A stretch of 64,000 nt of DNA, taken from an uncultured Pelagibacteraceae bacterium. Lineage in GTDB: Bacteria > Pseudomonadota > Alphaproteobacteria > Pelagibacterales > Pelagibacteraceae. This document shows, one piece after another, positions 16,577-26,257 of this stretch (the stretch's first letter is position 1; the number at the start of each line of letters is the position of its first letter). Position numbers and translations under genes: made by a program. The notes beneath the pieces are model-generated. The model made no database searches, was not told the origin of the DNA, and saw only the letters and a program-made list of their open reading frames with translations. The stretch lies in NCBI GenBank assembly GCA_902603555.1, contig CACKVD010000001.1, positions 43,785-107,784 on the forward strand, in the 5' to 3' direction.

Positions 16577-17001
16577 TTTTTTGTTTTAAAATCTATTCCA
16601 TATTCTGATCTTGGTCCCTTTCTTAATCCAAAAGGTCCTGGTATAAAAATAGTCATCGGTTTAGTTCCTTCTTTTAAGTCGACTCTGTGAAAAGAATTAG
16701 CTGAACGAAAACCAATATAGCCTGGTCTTCTCCAATATTTTCCATCTTCCCTTGTTTCCCAATAACCCCCCCTCAAAATAATTGTTATATATGGGCACAA
16801 GTGGTTATGAACACCATCACCATGATCATCAGCTAGCATTTCATGTATCAAAATATTAAATGGAAACCATTTAGGCCTATTTCGGAATAAAACATAATAT
16901 CTATTCATCCATGGCTTAGCTAAATCAAACCTAGGATGAGAGGGACCTCTATCAAGTACAACTTTTTTTCTTCCTATAATTTCAAGAAATTTAAGAAACA
17001 T
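16573..17001 (-). CDS. Cupin-fold protein of unknown function
   Basis: The 142-residue protein has a double-stranded beta-helix look with candidate metal ligands in HDHGDGVHNH-like spacing (LADDHGDGVHNHLCPYITII near 57-76) and a later HRVDLKEG. Such a His/Glu set is typical of cupins that bind Fe, Mn or Zn. No substrate can be named. It sits between BamB and ZapE on the minus strand, with 1-4 base spacing, which suggests co-transcription rather than shared function. Confidence 0.6.
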   Translation of the reverse strand: MFLKFLEIIGRKKVVLDRGPSHPRFDLAKPWMNRYYVLFRNRPKWFPFNILIHEMLADDHGDGVHNHLCPYITIILRGGYWETREDGKYWRRPGYIGFRSANSFHRVDLKEGTKPMTIFIPGPFGLRKGPRSEYGIDFKTKK

Positions 17002-17002
17002 C

Positions 17003-18304
17003 TTAATTAAATCTTACAATAGAATTATCTTTGATTAAATACATGTTCTGATTTTGAACAATGGGTCTTGAAATTGTATTTTTATCAATTTTTAAAATAT
17101 TCTTAACTTTTCCGGTTTTTATTTCTACAACTAATAATTTTCCGATATTTGTTGAAACAAACAAATTTTGAAAATTGAAAACAAATCCTGTTGGAAAAAT
17201 ATTATCATTTTTTTTCTTATTTATTTTATCAAAAATATTAGTAATTCTTAAAATATTTCCTTTATTTTTTTCAATTATAAAAAAATTTCCTTCTATAGAG
17301 ATTGTAAATATAAAATTTCCGATTATAGCCGGTTTAACATTAGAGTTTATTTTCTGGATCCAATTAGTAATACCTGTATTAAAATCAATTGAGTAAAATT
17401 GGTTTTTGTTATTTGAAAAATATATTGAGTCATCATTAATAATTAAATTAGACATTTTTAATGTCATAATATCCTCAAATATCTCTGAGTTTTGAGTAAA
17501 CTTTTGCCATAATAATGATCCAGTTTTTACATCTATTGCTGTAATATCCCCAAGGGAGTTAGAAAATATTACAATATTATTTTTAATTAAAATTGATAGT
17601 TTTTTAGATGAATTAATAAATGATTTTTCTGTTTTATGTTGCCAAATTAAATTGCCATCTTTAGTTGAGAAACAATTTAAATTATTGTTTGTATCAACAA
17701 CAAAAATTTTATCATCAAAAAATTTAATTAACGAATTAAATGGTATTGGATTTTTTTTTGACCATATTACTTTTCCATCATTTAAATTTATAGAATAAAT
17801 TTTTGAAAGATTATCTGAAACAAATAACTGTTTATTATTATGTGTCATTGATATAAGTGGACCTAATTTTTTTTCACTCTTAGAATAATTATTAATCTTC
17901 CACTTTAATTTTGAATTTTGATCAAATTTTAAAATTGAACCCTTGTTATCAAAAAAAATTAAATTTCCATTATTAAAAATAAGATTGGTTTCTAATTGAT
18001 GAAAATTTTCAATTTTAGAAAAATTATATTTTTGAATTTTTTCAAATTTAGCCTCAAATAATACATATCCATCATTATTATCATTTTTTGAGTTTTTGTT
18101 AATTTTAAGATCATCTTTATTTAACAAAAATTGAAAGTTTTTATTAAATTCATTTAAAGATTTTTCATTTTTTTTGAATAAAGGCTTAAAGTTTAATAAT
18201 TCATCTTTTAAATTTTCTTCTTTTGTCCAAAACCCACCACCGTCACTAAGAGAACACGAATTAAGTAAAAAAATAAGAAAAATAAATTTTATGAAATTAA
18301 TCAC
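17003..18304 (-). CDS. bamB: Outer-membrane assembly lipoprotein BamB
   Basis: The 433-residue protein starts with a lipoprotein signal (MINFIKFIFLIFLLNSC), with lipid-modified Cys17. The rest carries PQQ-type beta-propeller blades with recurring DG.VIW / TGSLLWQKF motifs (for example NLNDGKVIWSKK near 173 and IDVKTGSLLWQK near 257). BamB is the scaffold lipoprotein of the BAM complex that inserts outer-membrane beta-barrels. The start overlaps the upstream YfgM-like gene by 8 bases. The pairing of yfgM and bamB is common in proteobacteria and supports both calls. Confidence 0.85.
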   Translation of the reverse strand: MINFIKFIFLIFLLNSCSLSDGGGFWTKEENLKDELLNFKPLFKKNEKSLNEFNKNFQFLLNKDDLKINKNSKNDNNDGYVLFEAKFEKIQKYNFSKIENFHQLETNLIFNNGNLIFFDNKGSILKFDQNSKLKWKINNYSKSEKKLGPLISMTHNNKQLFVSDNLSKIYSINLNDGKVIWSKKNPIPFNSLIKFFDDKIFVVDTNNNLNCFSTKDGNLIWQHKTEKSFINSSKKLSILIKNNIVIFSNSLGDITAIDVKTGSLLWQKFTQNSEIFEDIMTLKMSNLIINDDSIYFSNNKNQFYSIDFNTGITNWIQKINSNVKPAIIGNFIFTISIEGNFFIIEKNKGNILRITNIFDKINKKKNDNIFPTGFVFNFQNLFVSTNIGKLLVVEIKTGKVKNILKIDKNTISRPIVQNQNMYLIKDNSIVRFN

Positions 18305-18941
18305 TTAGATCTCTATTTAGTCTTTTTTGTGTTTCCTTAACTATATCTTGATTTGCATTGTCAATGATAAGAATTTTATTAAAAAATTCTTTTGATTTTT
18401 GTTTTTCGTTTTTAGAGTAAAAATACTCTGCTAGTAAATATAAAGCATGAGATTTCCAAACATTTTCAGTGTTAAGTAACGGACTCAAAACATCTAATAA
18501 TTGATTTTCATCAAATGAGTCAGCATTAAATAATGCTTTCTTATATATAATAAGATTTTTAATTTCTTTTTTTAAAGAAGTTTTGTTTATTAGAATATCA
18601 AATAAATCATTAACCTTACCTTTGTTGCCAATCAAATTATTATCTATCAAAAAGTAAAGTGCTAAAGGAGAATAAGTAGTATCTTGATCTTCTACAATTT
18701 CTATCATTTTGGAGATGACTTTAAGCTTTTCACCTTTGTTGTACTCAATTACTGTATTGTTGTATTTATTTGATAACTGCTCTCTATTGCTATCATTGTA
18801 TATTTGATAAGAATAGAAACCTATAAAAATTATTACAAAAAATAAAAATACAGATATCAGTATTTTTTTATTTTCAATAAGGAAATTTTTTATTTTTTCA
18901 TTTCTTGTTTTTTCATTAATTATTGTAATATCTTCATCCAT
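18297..18941 (-). CDS. YfgM-like membrane-anchored TPR protein
   Basis: The 214-residue protein has one inner-membrane helix at residues about 27-46 (ILISVFLFFVIIFIGFYSYQ) with a short cytoplasmic N-terminus, then a periplasmic helical TPR_21-type region to the end (ALYLLAEYFYSKNEKQKSKE near 166-185). YfgM-type proteins associate with SecYEG and periplasmic chaperones and sit next to bamB in many genomes. It overlaps bamB by 8 bases and follows aconitase by 2. Confidence 0.7.
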   Translation of the reverse strand: MDEDITIINEKTRNEKIKNFLIENKKILISVFLFFVIIFIGFYSYQIYNDSNREQLSNKYNNTVIEYNKGEKLKVISKMIEIVEDQDTTYSPLALYFLIDNNLIGNKGKVNDLFDILINKTSLKKEIKNLIIYKKALFNADSFDENQLLDVLSPLLNTENVWKSHALYLLAEYFYSKNEKQKSKEFFNKILIIDNANQDIVKETQKRLNRDLSD

Positions 18942-18943
18942 AA

Positions 18944-21613
18944 CTAAATCATGTTCCTTAAAACGTATTGCAATATTCCACCATTTTTATAGTACTCTAA
19001 TTCATTTTTAGTATCTATCCTACACAATGTTTCTATTTTTTTACTCTCTCCAGATGCATATTTAATTTCAAGCGTTACTTTATCAGAAGGATTAATTCCT
19101 TTTTCAATTTCATTTACACTAATCAATTCTGATCCAGCTAAGTTTAAATTTGTCCTATTGATATTGTTGATAAATTGTAAAGGTAAAATTCCCATTCCAA
19201 TTAAATTTGATCTATGAATTCTTTCAAAACTTTCAGCTATTACTACCTTTACACCCAATAGTTTTGTTCCTTTTGCTGCCCAATCTCGTGATGATCCAGT
19301 TCCATATTCTTTTCCACCTATAACAACTAAATCTGTACCTCTTTTTTTATATTCAACAACTGCATCATAAATTGGCATAACTTTTTCCTCTGGATATAGT
19401 TTTGTAAAACCACCTTCTGTTCCAGGTGCCATCTCGTTCCTAATTCTTATATTTGCAAAGGTACCTCTCATCATAACCTCGTGATTTCCTCTTCTTGAGC
19501 CATAAGAGTTGTAGTCTTTAGGCAAAATTTGATGTTTCATAAAATATTCTCCTGTAGGACTTTCTTTTTGAATATTGCCTGCAGGAGAAATATGGTCCGT
19601 TGTTACCATATCACCTAGAATTAATAATGGTCTTGCATCCTTTATTTCCTTAAAACCCTCAGGTTCATCTGGAAGATTATCAAAAAAAGGTGGTCTTTTG
19701 ACGTAAGTTGAATTGTCTTCCCAGTTATAAATGCTACTTTTTTCAGTTTTTATTTGTTGCCATTGTTTTGTTCCTTCTGAAACATTGGAATATCTTTTAA
19801 TAAACATATCTGCACTTAAAGATGATTTAAGAGTTTCCTCAATCTCTTTGTTAGATGGCCAAAGATCTTTCATAAGTATATCTTTGCCGTTTTTATCTTT
19901 ACCAAATGAGTCTTTATATAAATCAAAGTTCATATGGCCAGCAAGTGCATAAGCTACAACAAGTGGTGGTGATGCTAAATAATTTGCTTTTATATGAGGT
20001 GAAATTCTTCCCTCAAAATTTCTGTTACCAGATAGCACAGATACAGCATAAATATTTTCTTTTTGAATTGCTTCAACTATGTTATCAGCTAATGGCCCAG
20101 AATTTCCTATACAAGTTGTACAACCATACCCAACTAAATTAAATCCAAGTTTGTCTAAATAAGTATTTAATCCTGCTTTTTCTAAATAATCAGTCACTAC
20201 TTGAGAGCCTGGTGCAAGAGAAGTTTTAACCCAAGGTTTAACTTCTAATCCCAATTCAACAGCTTTTTTTGCGAGTAAACCTGCACCGATAAGAACATTT
20301 GGGTTAGATGTGTTGGTGCATGAAGTTATTGCGGCGATTAAAATTGAACCATCTGTGATTTCAAAATCTGAATTTGGTACTTTAGAGACAGAAAATTCAT
20401 TTTTTTTTGTAATTTCCTTGAAACTTTTATTAAAACTTTCTGATGCATCTGTTAACAGTACTTTATCTTGAGGTCTTTTAGGTCCAGAAATTGTTGGCAC
20501 TATGGTAGACATATCTAAGGTTAAAGTGTCGGTAAACTCAATCTCATCACTAGCCCATAAACCTTGTGCTTTAGCATACTCCTCAACTATTTTGACTGTA
20601 TTTTTATCTCTTCCAGAAAATTTTAGATATTTTAAAGTTTCATCATCTATTGGAAAAAAACCACAAGTAGCTCCATATTCAGGAGCCATATTTGCGATAG
20701 TTGCACGATCAGCTAATGTTAAATTTTTAAGTCCTTCTCCATAAAATTCTACAAATTTTCCTACAACACCTTTATCCCTCAACATTTTAACAATAGTTAA
20801 AACTAAATCAGTGGCTGTTGTGCCTTCGGGCATTTTATTTTTTACTTCAAATCCTATTACTTCAGGAATTAACATTGATATAGGTTGTCCTAACATACCA
20901 GCTTCTGCCTCAATACCACCAACGCCCCAACCTAAAACTGATAGTCCATTTACCATAGTAGTATGACTATCTGTACCTACAAGTGTATCTGGAAATAAAT
21001 AATCATCATTATTATATTTTGCTGACCAAACTACTTTGGAAAGATATTCCAAGTTTACCTGGTGACATATTCCTGTACCAGGCGGGACAATTCTAAAATT
21101 ATTAAATGCTTGCTGCCCCCACTTTAAAAAAGAATATCTCTCACCGTTTCTGTTAAATTCAATTTCCACATTCTTATCGAAAGAATCTGATTTTGCTGAT
21201 TGATCTACTTGAACAGAATGATCAATTACAAGGTCAACAGCTGAAAGTGGGTTAATTGTGTTTGGATCTTTATTCTTTTCTTTAACAGCTTCACGCATTG
21301 CTGCAAGATCTGCAACAGCGGGTATTCCTGTATAATCTTGTAATAATACTCTAGCTGGCCTATATGCAATTTCTGTTTTAGATTTTTTTTCTTTTAACCA
21401 ATTTTTTATTGCTTCAATTTGATTTTTATTAACTGATAAATCATCCTCATATCTCAAAAGATTTTCTAAAAGCACTTTAAGAGATTTCGGTAATTTTGAA
21501 ATACCATTTAAACCATTTTTTTCTGCTTCAGAGAGAGAAAAAATTTTATATTTTTTGTCATTAATCTCTATATTGGATAATGAGTTGTAAGAATTTTTTG
21601 TCCCTGGTTTCAT
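18944..21613 (-). CDS. acnA: Aconitate hydratase A
   Basis: The 889-residue protein has the AcnA/IRP layout and length. The [4Fe-4S] ligands lie in AITSCTNTSNP near 427-437 and YGCTTCIGNSG near 494-504, and the C-terminal swivel domain carries YGTGSSRDWAAKG near 767-779. It interconverts citrate and isocitrate in the TCA cycle. It is followed by yfgM with a 2-base gap and preceded by the lysE-like gene with a 3-base gap. Confidence 0.95.
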   Translation of the reverse strand: MKPGTKNSYNSLSNIEINDKKYKIFSLSEAEKNGLNGISKLPKSLKVLLENLLRYEDDLSVNKNQIEAIKNWLKEKKSKTEIAYRPARVLLQDYTGIPAVADLAAMREAVKEKNKDPNTINPLSAVDLVIDHSVQVDQSAKSDSFDKNVEIEFNRNGERYSFLKWGQQAFNNFRIVPPGTGICHQVNLEYLSKVVWSAKYNNDDYLFPDTLVGTDSHTTMVNGLSVLGWGVGGIEAEAGMLGQPISMLIPEVIGFEVKNKMPEGTTATDLVLTIVKMLRDKGVVGKFVEFYGEGLKNLTLADRATIANMAPEYGATCGFFPIDDETLKYLKFSGRDKNTVKIVEEYAKAQGLWASDEIEFTDTLTLDMSTIVPTISGPKRPQDKVLLTDASESFNKSFKEITKKNEFSVSKVPNSDFEITDGSILIAAITSCTNTSNPNVLIGAGLLAKKAVELGLEVKPWVKTSLAPGSQVVTDYLEKAGLNTYLDKLGFNLVGYGCTTCIGNSGPLADNIVEAIQKENIYAVSVLSGNRNFEGRISPHIKANYLASPPLVVAYALAGHMNFDLYKDSFGKDKNGKDILMKDLWPSNKEIEETLKSSLSADMFIKRYSNVSEGTKQWQQIKTEKSSIYNWEDNSTYVKRPPFFDNLPDEPEGFKEIKDARPLLILGDMVTTDHISPAGNIQKESPTGEYFMKHQILPKDYNSYGSRRGNHEVMMRGTFANIRIRNEMAPGTEGGFTKLYPEEKVMPIYDAVVEYKKRGTDLVVIGGKEYGTGSSRDWAAKGTKLLGVKVVIAESFERIHRSNLIGMGILPLQFINNINRTNLNLAGSELISVNEIEKGINPSDKVTLEIKYASGESKKIETLCRIDTKNELEYYKNGGILQYVLRNMI

Positions 21614-21616
21614 AGT

Positions 21617-22207
21617 TTATATATAAAATGTAATTATGCTCAAAAGAAGAAGCCCTGACATAGCATAATTAAAGTACTTAATAAATTTATCATTTGTCGC
21701 AAATTTCCTTAAAAATTTACCTATAAATGTCCACAAAGTAATACTTGTTAATGAAAATAAGAAAGCAAGGAGAACTACTTGAGTCGCATAATTAATATAA
21801 TTTTCTCCAAGTTCAACATAAGTAGAAACTACAATGATAGCCACCATCACACCTTTTGGGTTTAGATATTGAAAAAAAAAGGTTTCTATAAACTTTACTG
21901 GATTCTCTTTTTTGGTTTCATCTGAGTTTGTAGAAGATGCAATTTTATATGCTAAATAAATTAGAAATAAAGTTCCAAGGTATTTAATTATAATTTGTAT
22001 TACTGGAAATAACTTAAATACATTTATCAATCCAATTGTTAAAAAGATGACTAATGAAGTGAAGCCTAATGTTACTCCAAGAATATGTGGAATAGTTTTA
22101 GCAATACCAAAATTAAAACCTGAATAAGAGGCAACTACATTATTTGGACCTGGAGTATAAGCTGTTACAAACCAAAATAATGCAATCGATAATATTTCAG
22201 GATGCAT
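21617..22207 (-). CDS. LysE/RhtB-family amino acid exporter
   Basis: The 196-residue protein has about six membrane helices and the LysE signature TPGPNNVVASYSGFNFG near 18-34, followed by GVTLGF. LysE/RhtB proteins export amino acids such as lysine, arginine, homoserine or threonine, or related compounds. The substrate is not predictable. It sits 3 bases upstream of acnA and 2 bases downstream of csaA. A second family member is at 58286-58900. Confidence 0.8.
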   Translation of the reverse strand: MHPEILSIALFWFVTAYTPGPNNVVASYSGFNFGIAKTIPHILGVTLGFTSLVIFLTIGLINVFKLFPVIQIIIKYLGTLFLIYLAYKIASSTNSDETKKENPVKFIETFFFQYLNPKGVMVAIIVVSTYVELGENYINYATQVVLLAFLFSLTSITLWTFIGKFLRKFATNDKFIKYFNYAMSGLLLLSIITFYI

Positions 22208-22209
22208 AT

Positions 22210-22551
22210 CTAAGCTACGGGTAATCCGTTTTCAGATTTTTGAGAAGGATGCAATAATATAACTTTTCCCTCTTTATCTATAGAGCCTAGAATTAAAACT
22301 TGAGAAACTATACCAGCAATATTTTTTTCGGCAAAATTGCAAACACCTATAACTTGTTTCCCTTTTAAATTCTCTTCATTGTAATAATGGGTAATTTGAG
22401 CTGAAGATTGTTTGATCCCAATTTCTTTACCAAAGTCTACTTCAACAACTAATGATGGCTTTCTAGCCTTCTCATTTTTTTTAACTGAAATTACAGTACC
22501 AACTCTTATATCAACTTTATCAAAAATATCGTATGTTATTTCTTCTTTCAT
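22210..22551 (-). CDS. csaA: CsaA-type tRNA-binding domain protein
   Basis: The 113-residue protein is a stand-alone OB-fold tRNA-binding domain. It shows FDKVDIRVGTVISVKKNEKA near 10-29, GIKQSSAQITHYY near 48-60 and QVIGVCNFAEKNIAG near 66-80, as in CsaA and the C-terminal domain of some MetRS. Reported roles are chaperone-like or tRNA-binding. It diverges from argE across 29 bases. Confidence 0.85.
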   Translation of the reverse strand: MKEEITYDIFDKVDIRVGTVISVKKNEKARKPSLVVEVDFGKEIGIKQSSAQITHYYNEENLKGKQVIGVCNFAEKNIAGIVSQVLILGSIDKEGKVILLHPSQKSENGLPVA

Positions 22552-22580
22552 AAATGGAGTATTTATATTAATTATTAGTT

Positions 22581-23771
22581 ATGAGTACAGAAATTAATTT
22601 AGAGGAATTATACAACAATTCAGTTAAAATTTTAACTGATCTAATAGGTTTTAGAACAATTTCTGGAGAAGATAATAGTGCTTTAATAAATTATTGTGAA
22701 GAATACCTTCATAAGCTTGGTGCTACTTCTTTTAAAACATTTGATAAAGAAAAAAAAAGAGTAAATCTTTTTGCAACTCTTAAAGCAAAGAAAACTAATG
22801 GTATTAAACCAATAATTTTATCTGGACATACAGACACAGTACCAGTTTCAAAAAGTTGGAGTACAGATCCATTCAAAGCTACTGTAAAAGGTGATAAACT
22901 TTATGGTAGAGGTTCGTGTGATATGAAAGGTTTTATTGCATGCACTTTAGCTTTTGCTCCTATCTATGCTAAAACAGATTTAAATAGAGATATTCATTTT
23001 TGTTTTACTTTCGATGAAGAAACCGCTTGTATTGGAGCTCCAATATTAATTGAAGAATTAAAAAAAAGAAACATTCAAGATTGTATCTGCATAATAGGTG
23101 AGCCAACAAAAATGAAAATTATTGATGCTCATAAAGGATGTTACGAATATACAACTTATTTTGAAGGTTTGGCGGGTCATAGTTCAGCGCCACACAAAGG
23201 TGTAAGTGCAGTAGAATTTGCTGCAAGATACGCAAATAAATTAATTGAACTAAGACAGGAACTTAAAAAAAGAGCTCCAAAGGATTCTATTTTTGATCCA
23301 CCTTTTTCAACTTTGCAAGTAGGTGGAATTTTTGGTGGAATAGCTCACAATGTAATTGCTGATAAGTGCCATATTAACTGGGAAACTAGACCAGTTGTTA
23401 AAGAGGATGGAGTATTTTTAAACACTAAAATTGACAAATATGCAAATGAAATTCTTTTACCTGAGATGAAAAAGGTATTTTCTAAGTCTAATATAAAAAA
23501 AGAAATTATTGGTGAAGTTACAGGATTTGATCGTGTTCAAAAATCTGAAGCTTGTGAATTAGTTTCAAGTTTGACTGGTGACAATTCTAGAGAAGTTGTT
23601 TCATTTGGAACAGAAGCTGGTTTATTTCAAGAAATAGGTATTAGTACTGTTGTATGTGGCCCTGGATCAATAGAACAAGCTCATAAAGTAGATGAATTTA
23701 TTGAACTTAATGAATTAAAAAAATGCTTAAGTTTTTTAAATGGTATAAAGTCAAAATCTATTTCAAATTAA
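22581..23771 (+). CDS. argE: Acetylornithine deacetylase-type M20 metallohydrolase
   Basis: The 396-residue M20 enzyme has GHTDTVPVSKSW near 81-92, GRGSCDMKGF near 112-121, the catalytic-base region DEETACIGAP near 147-156 and the dimerisation segment AGHSSAPHKG near 192-201. ArgE removes acetyl from N-acetylornithine in arginine synthesis. The gene heads a run with allantoin-catabolic genes after a 54-base gap, so it may instead act on another N-acyl or ureido compound. ArgE is the best call on motif spacing and length. Confidence 0.8.
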   Translation: MSTEINLEELYNNSVKILTDLIGFRTISGEDNSALINYCEEYLHKLGATSFKTFDKEKKRVNLFATLKAKKTNGIKPIILSGHTDTVPVSKSWSTDPFKATVKGDKLYGRGSCDMKGFIACTLAFAPIYAKTDLNRDIHFCFTFDEETACIGAPILIEELKKRNIQDCICIIGEPTKMKIIDAHKGCYEYTTYFEGLAGHSSAPHKGVSAVEFAARYANKLIELRQELKKRAPKDSIFDPPFSTLQVGGIFGGIAHNVIADKCHINWETRPVVKEDGVFLNTKIDKYANEILLPEMKKVFSKSNIKKEIIGEVTGFDRVQKSEACELVSSLTGDNSREVVSFGTEAGLFQEIGISTVVCGPGSIEQAHKVDEFIELNELKKCLSFLNGIKSKSISN

Positions 23772-23825
23772 TAATTTGTTAAGAAATCTAAATTAATCTA
23801 TAATTAAAGTGTTGCGGTACTTAAA

Positions 23826-24725
23826 ATGGTAAAAAAAAGTTCTAGAGATTTAATTGGATACGGTAAAAAAGGAAAAAAAATATCCTGGCCTAATAATACC
23901 AAATTAGCTCTACAATTCGTATTAAATTATGAGGAAGGTGGAGAAAATTCTGTTCTAAATGGAGATAAACATTCTGAAACATTTTTATCTGAAATAATTG
24001 GTGCTAAAGCAATTAAAGGACGACATATTAGTATGGAAAGTATTTATGAATATGGATCGAGAGCAGGATTTTGGCGATTAGATAGATTATTTAAAGAAAA
24101 AAAAATTCCTGTAACGATTTTTGGAGTAGGACTTGCGTTGGAACAAAACCCTGAAGTATGTGAAGCTATAAAAAAAGGTGATTATGAAGTAGCTGCTCAT
24201 GGTTATAGATGGATTGATTACCAGGACATAAAAAAATCTGTTGAAAAGAAACATATGAACCAAGCAATCAAAACAATTAAAAATATTTTTGGTTCACGAC
24301 CATTAGGTTGGTACACAGGTCGTTGTAGTCCGAATACCAGAGATTTAGTTTTTGATGATGGTGGTTTTTTATATGATAGTGATAGTTATAGCGATGATTT
24401 ACCTTACTGGGAAAATAGAGGTACAAAAAGACAACTTATTATTCCTTACACACTAGACAATAACGATATGAGATTTGCTACAAATCAAGGGTTTAACACT
24501 GGTGATCACTTCTATAATTATTTAAAAGACAGTTTTGATGCTTTATATGAAGAAGGCAAAACAAATCCTAAAATGATGTCTGTTGGTTTACATTGTAGAA
24601 TTATTGGTAGACCAGGAAGAATTCAATCTCTGAGAAGATTTTTAGATTATGTTCTTAAATTTGATGATATTTGGATTTGTAAAAGAATTGATATAGCTAA
24701 ACATTGGATTAAGAATTATTCATAA
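23826..24725 (+). CDS. puuE: Allantoinase, polysaccharide-deacetylase-fold (PuuE type)
   Basis: The 299-residue protein fits PuuE. An N-terminal FVLNYEEGGENSVLNGD near 32-48 is followed by AAHGYRWIDYQ near 122-132 and LGWYTGRCSPNTRDL near 160-174. PuuE enzymes hydrolyse allantoin to allantoate without the metal centre of amidohydrolase-type allantoinases. Allantoicase follows after 1 base and ureidoglycolate lyase after that, which strongly supports the call. Confidence 0.88.
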   Translation: MVKKSSRDLIGYGKKGKKISWPNNTKLALQFVLNYEEGGENSVLNGDKHSETFLSEIIGAKAIKGRHISMESIYEYGSRAGFWRLDRLFKEKKIPVTIFGVGLALEQNPEVCEAIKKGDYEVAAHGYRWIDYQDIKKSVEKKHMNQAIKTIKNIFGSRPLGWYTGRCSPNTRDLVFDDGGFLYDSDSYSDDLPYWENRGTKRQLIIPYTLDNNDMRFATNQGFNTGDHFYNYLKDSFDALYEEGKTNPKMMSVGLHCRIIGRPGRIQSLRRFLDYVLKFDDIWICKRIDIAKHWIKNYS

Positions 24726-24726
24726 A

Positions 24727-25710
24727 ATGAGAGAAAAAATAATATTTATAAACGGTTTAATAGATTTGGCTCAACCTAGATTAGGCACAAAAGTAATTTC
24801 TAAAACTGATGATTTTTTTGCATCAGCAAACAGAATCATTAGTCCAAGCGTACCGATATTTAAAGAAGGTGTATTTGATAAGCATGGAAAATGGATGGAT
24901 GGATGGGAATCTAGGAGAAAAAGAACTTCTGGACATGACTACATTATTTTAAAACTTGGTAAGCCAGGAAAAATTTCTAAGATTGATGTTGATACATCCC
25001 ATTTTAATGGTAATCAGCCAGCGATGATTTCAATTGAAGGTGCCATTTCACACTCAAACAAAATCAACCAATTGAAATGGATACCAATCCTTTCAAAAAA
25101 AAAGACAAAGGCAGATTCTCATCATTTTTTTTCAGTAAAAAACAAAAAAGTATTTACTCATATAAAATTTAATATTTTTCCTGATGGTGGTGTTGCTAGA
25201 TTAAGATTATATGGATCCATTGCTAAATCAAAAAAATCTAAAAATAAAAAAATGAATCTTGCTTCATTATTAGATGGAGCATCAGTTATTGCTTGTAATA
25301 ATGAACACTTTGGTAAAGCTGAAAATATTTTAGCTCCAGGTAAAGCAAAAAATATGGGTGATGGCTGGGAGACTAGAAGGCGAAGAGGTAAAGGGAATGA
25401 CTGGTTAATCTTAAACTCTATTGATGGAGGTTCCATTGATAAAATTGAAATCTCCACTCATCATTTTAAAGGAAATTTTCCTAGTTATTGCTCTTTACAG
25501 GCTGCTTACCTATCAAAGAAAAGTTCAAAACAAATTGTAAACTCGTCAAATAAATGGAAATATTTATTAAAGAATGCAAAATTATCAGCTAATAAAACTC
25601 ATAAATTTAAAAATTCTTTAATGAAAAAAGATAAAATTAATCATATTAAGATTAATATATTTCCTGATGGTGGTATCTCAAGATTTAAAATTTTTGGTAA
25701 AAAAATATGA
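24727..25710 (+). CDS. alc: Allantoicase
   Basis: The 327-residue protein contains two copies of the allantoicase jelly-roll domain, residues about 15-155 and 175-325. The repeat is visible as MDGWESRRKR near 57 and GDGWETRRRR near 213, each followed by a hydrophobic strand and an IFPDGGVARLRLYG / IFPDGGISRFKIFG ending. It splits allantoate into ureidoglycolate and urea. The 3' end overlaps the next start by 4 bases (ATGA). Confidence 0.92.
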   Translation: MREKIIFINGLIDLAQPRLGTKVISKTDDFFASANRIISPSVPIFKEGVFDKHGKWMDGWESRRKRTSGHDYIILKLGKPGKISKIDVDTSHFNGNQPAMISIEGAISHSNKINQLKWIPILSKKKTKADSHHFFSVKNKKVFTHIKFNIFPDGGVARLRLYGSIAKSKKSKNKKMNLASLLDGASVIACNNEHFGKAENILAPGKAKNMGDGWETRRRRGKGNDWLILNSIDGGSIDKIEISTHHFKGNFPSYCSLQAAYLSKKSSKQIVNSSNKWKYLLKNAKLSANKTHKFKNSLMKKDKINHIKINIFPDGGISRFKIFGKKI

Positions 25711-26210
25711 CAGATTTAATTATTAAACCAAAGCTAATTACTAAAGAAAACTTTAAAAAATTTGGTGACATGATAACGACAGCAGATATCAATCCAATAG
25801 AAATCAATAATGGTTATGCAAAGAGATATGATGGGATTGCAAATTTAAATACTAAAAAGAATAATGGTGAATCCACCTTAAGTATTTTTTCTGCGCTTAA
25901 AAGATCTTTTCCTATGAAAGTTGATATGATGGAAAAACATCCACTTGGTAGCCAAGCTTTTATTCCAATGAAGGAAACAACCTTTTTAGCATTTGTAGCT
26001 CCTGAAGGAGACAGGCCAGACTTAAATAAAGTTGAGTCCTTTATTATTCCTAAAGGAATTGGAATTAACTATAACCCTGGTATATGGCATTTTCCACTAA
26101 TCTCGACAGAAGATATGAATTTTTTAGTTGTTGATAGATTAGGTGATGGAGACAATCTTGTCCTACACGATCTTAACAACGAGAATGTTACTTTAGAGTT
26201 TAATCAATAA
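25707..26210 (+). CDS. allA: Ureidoglycolate lyase
   Basis: The 167-residue cupin-like protein matches AllA in length and motifs: KENFKKFGDMI near 14-24, the core LGSQAFIPM near 79-87 and NYNPGIWHFPL near 124-134. It releases glyoxylate and urea from ureidoglycolate, completing allantoin breakdown begun by the two upstream genes. Translation is coupled to alc by a 4-base overlap. A bidirectional terminator follows directly. Confidence 0.9.
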   Translation: MTDLIIKPKLITKENFKKFGDMITTADINPIEINNGYAKRYDGIANLNTKKNNGESTLSIFSALKRSFPMKVDMMEKHPLGSQAFIPMKETTFLAFVAPEGDRPDLNKVESFIIPKGIGINYNPGIWHFPLISTEDMNFLVVDRLGDGDNLVLHDLNNENVTLEFNQ

Positions 26211-26212
26211 AA

Positions 26213-26242
26213 AAAGCCCATCAATTAAAATTGATGGGCTTT
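26213..26242. terminator. Bidirectional intrinsic terminator between allA and the NCS1 permease
   Basis: Fourteen-base arms (26213-26226 and 26229-26242) pair perfectly, with a GCCCATCAATT core. A-rich sequence lies on the left and T-rich on the right, so the hairpin can end transcription from both converging genes. Confidence 0.85.
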
Positions 26243-26257
26243 AGTTTTTAAATTTAA

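Noticed and set aside
18297-18941. ATP synthase or secretion-anchor role for the one-helix protein
   Set aside because: TPR-like periplasmic region and position next to bamB fit YfgM better.
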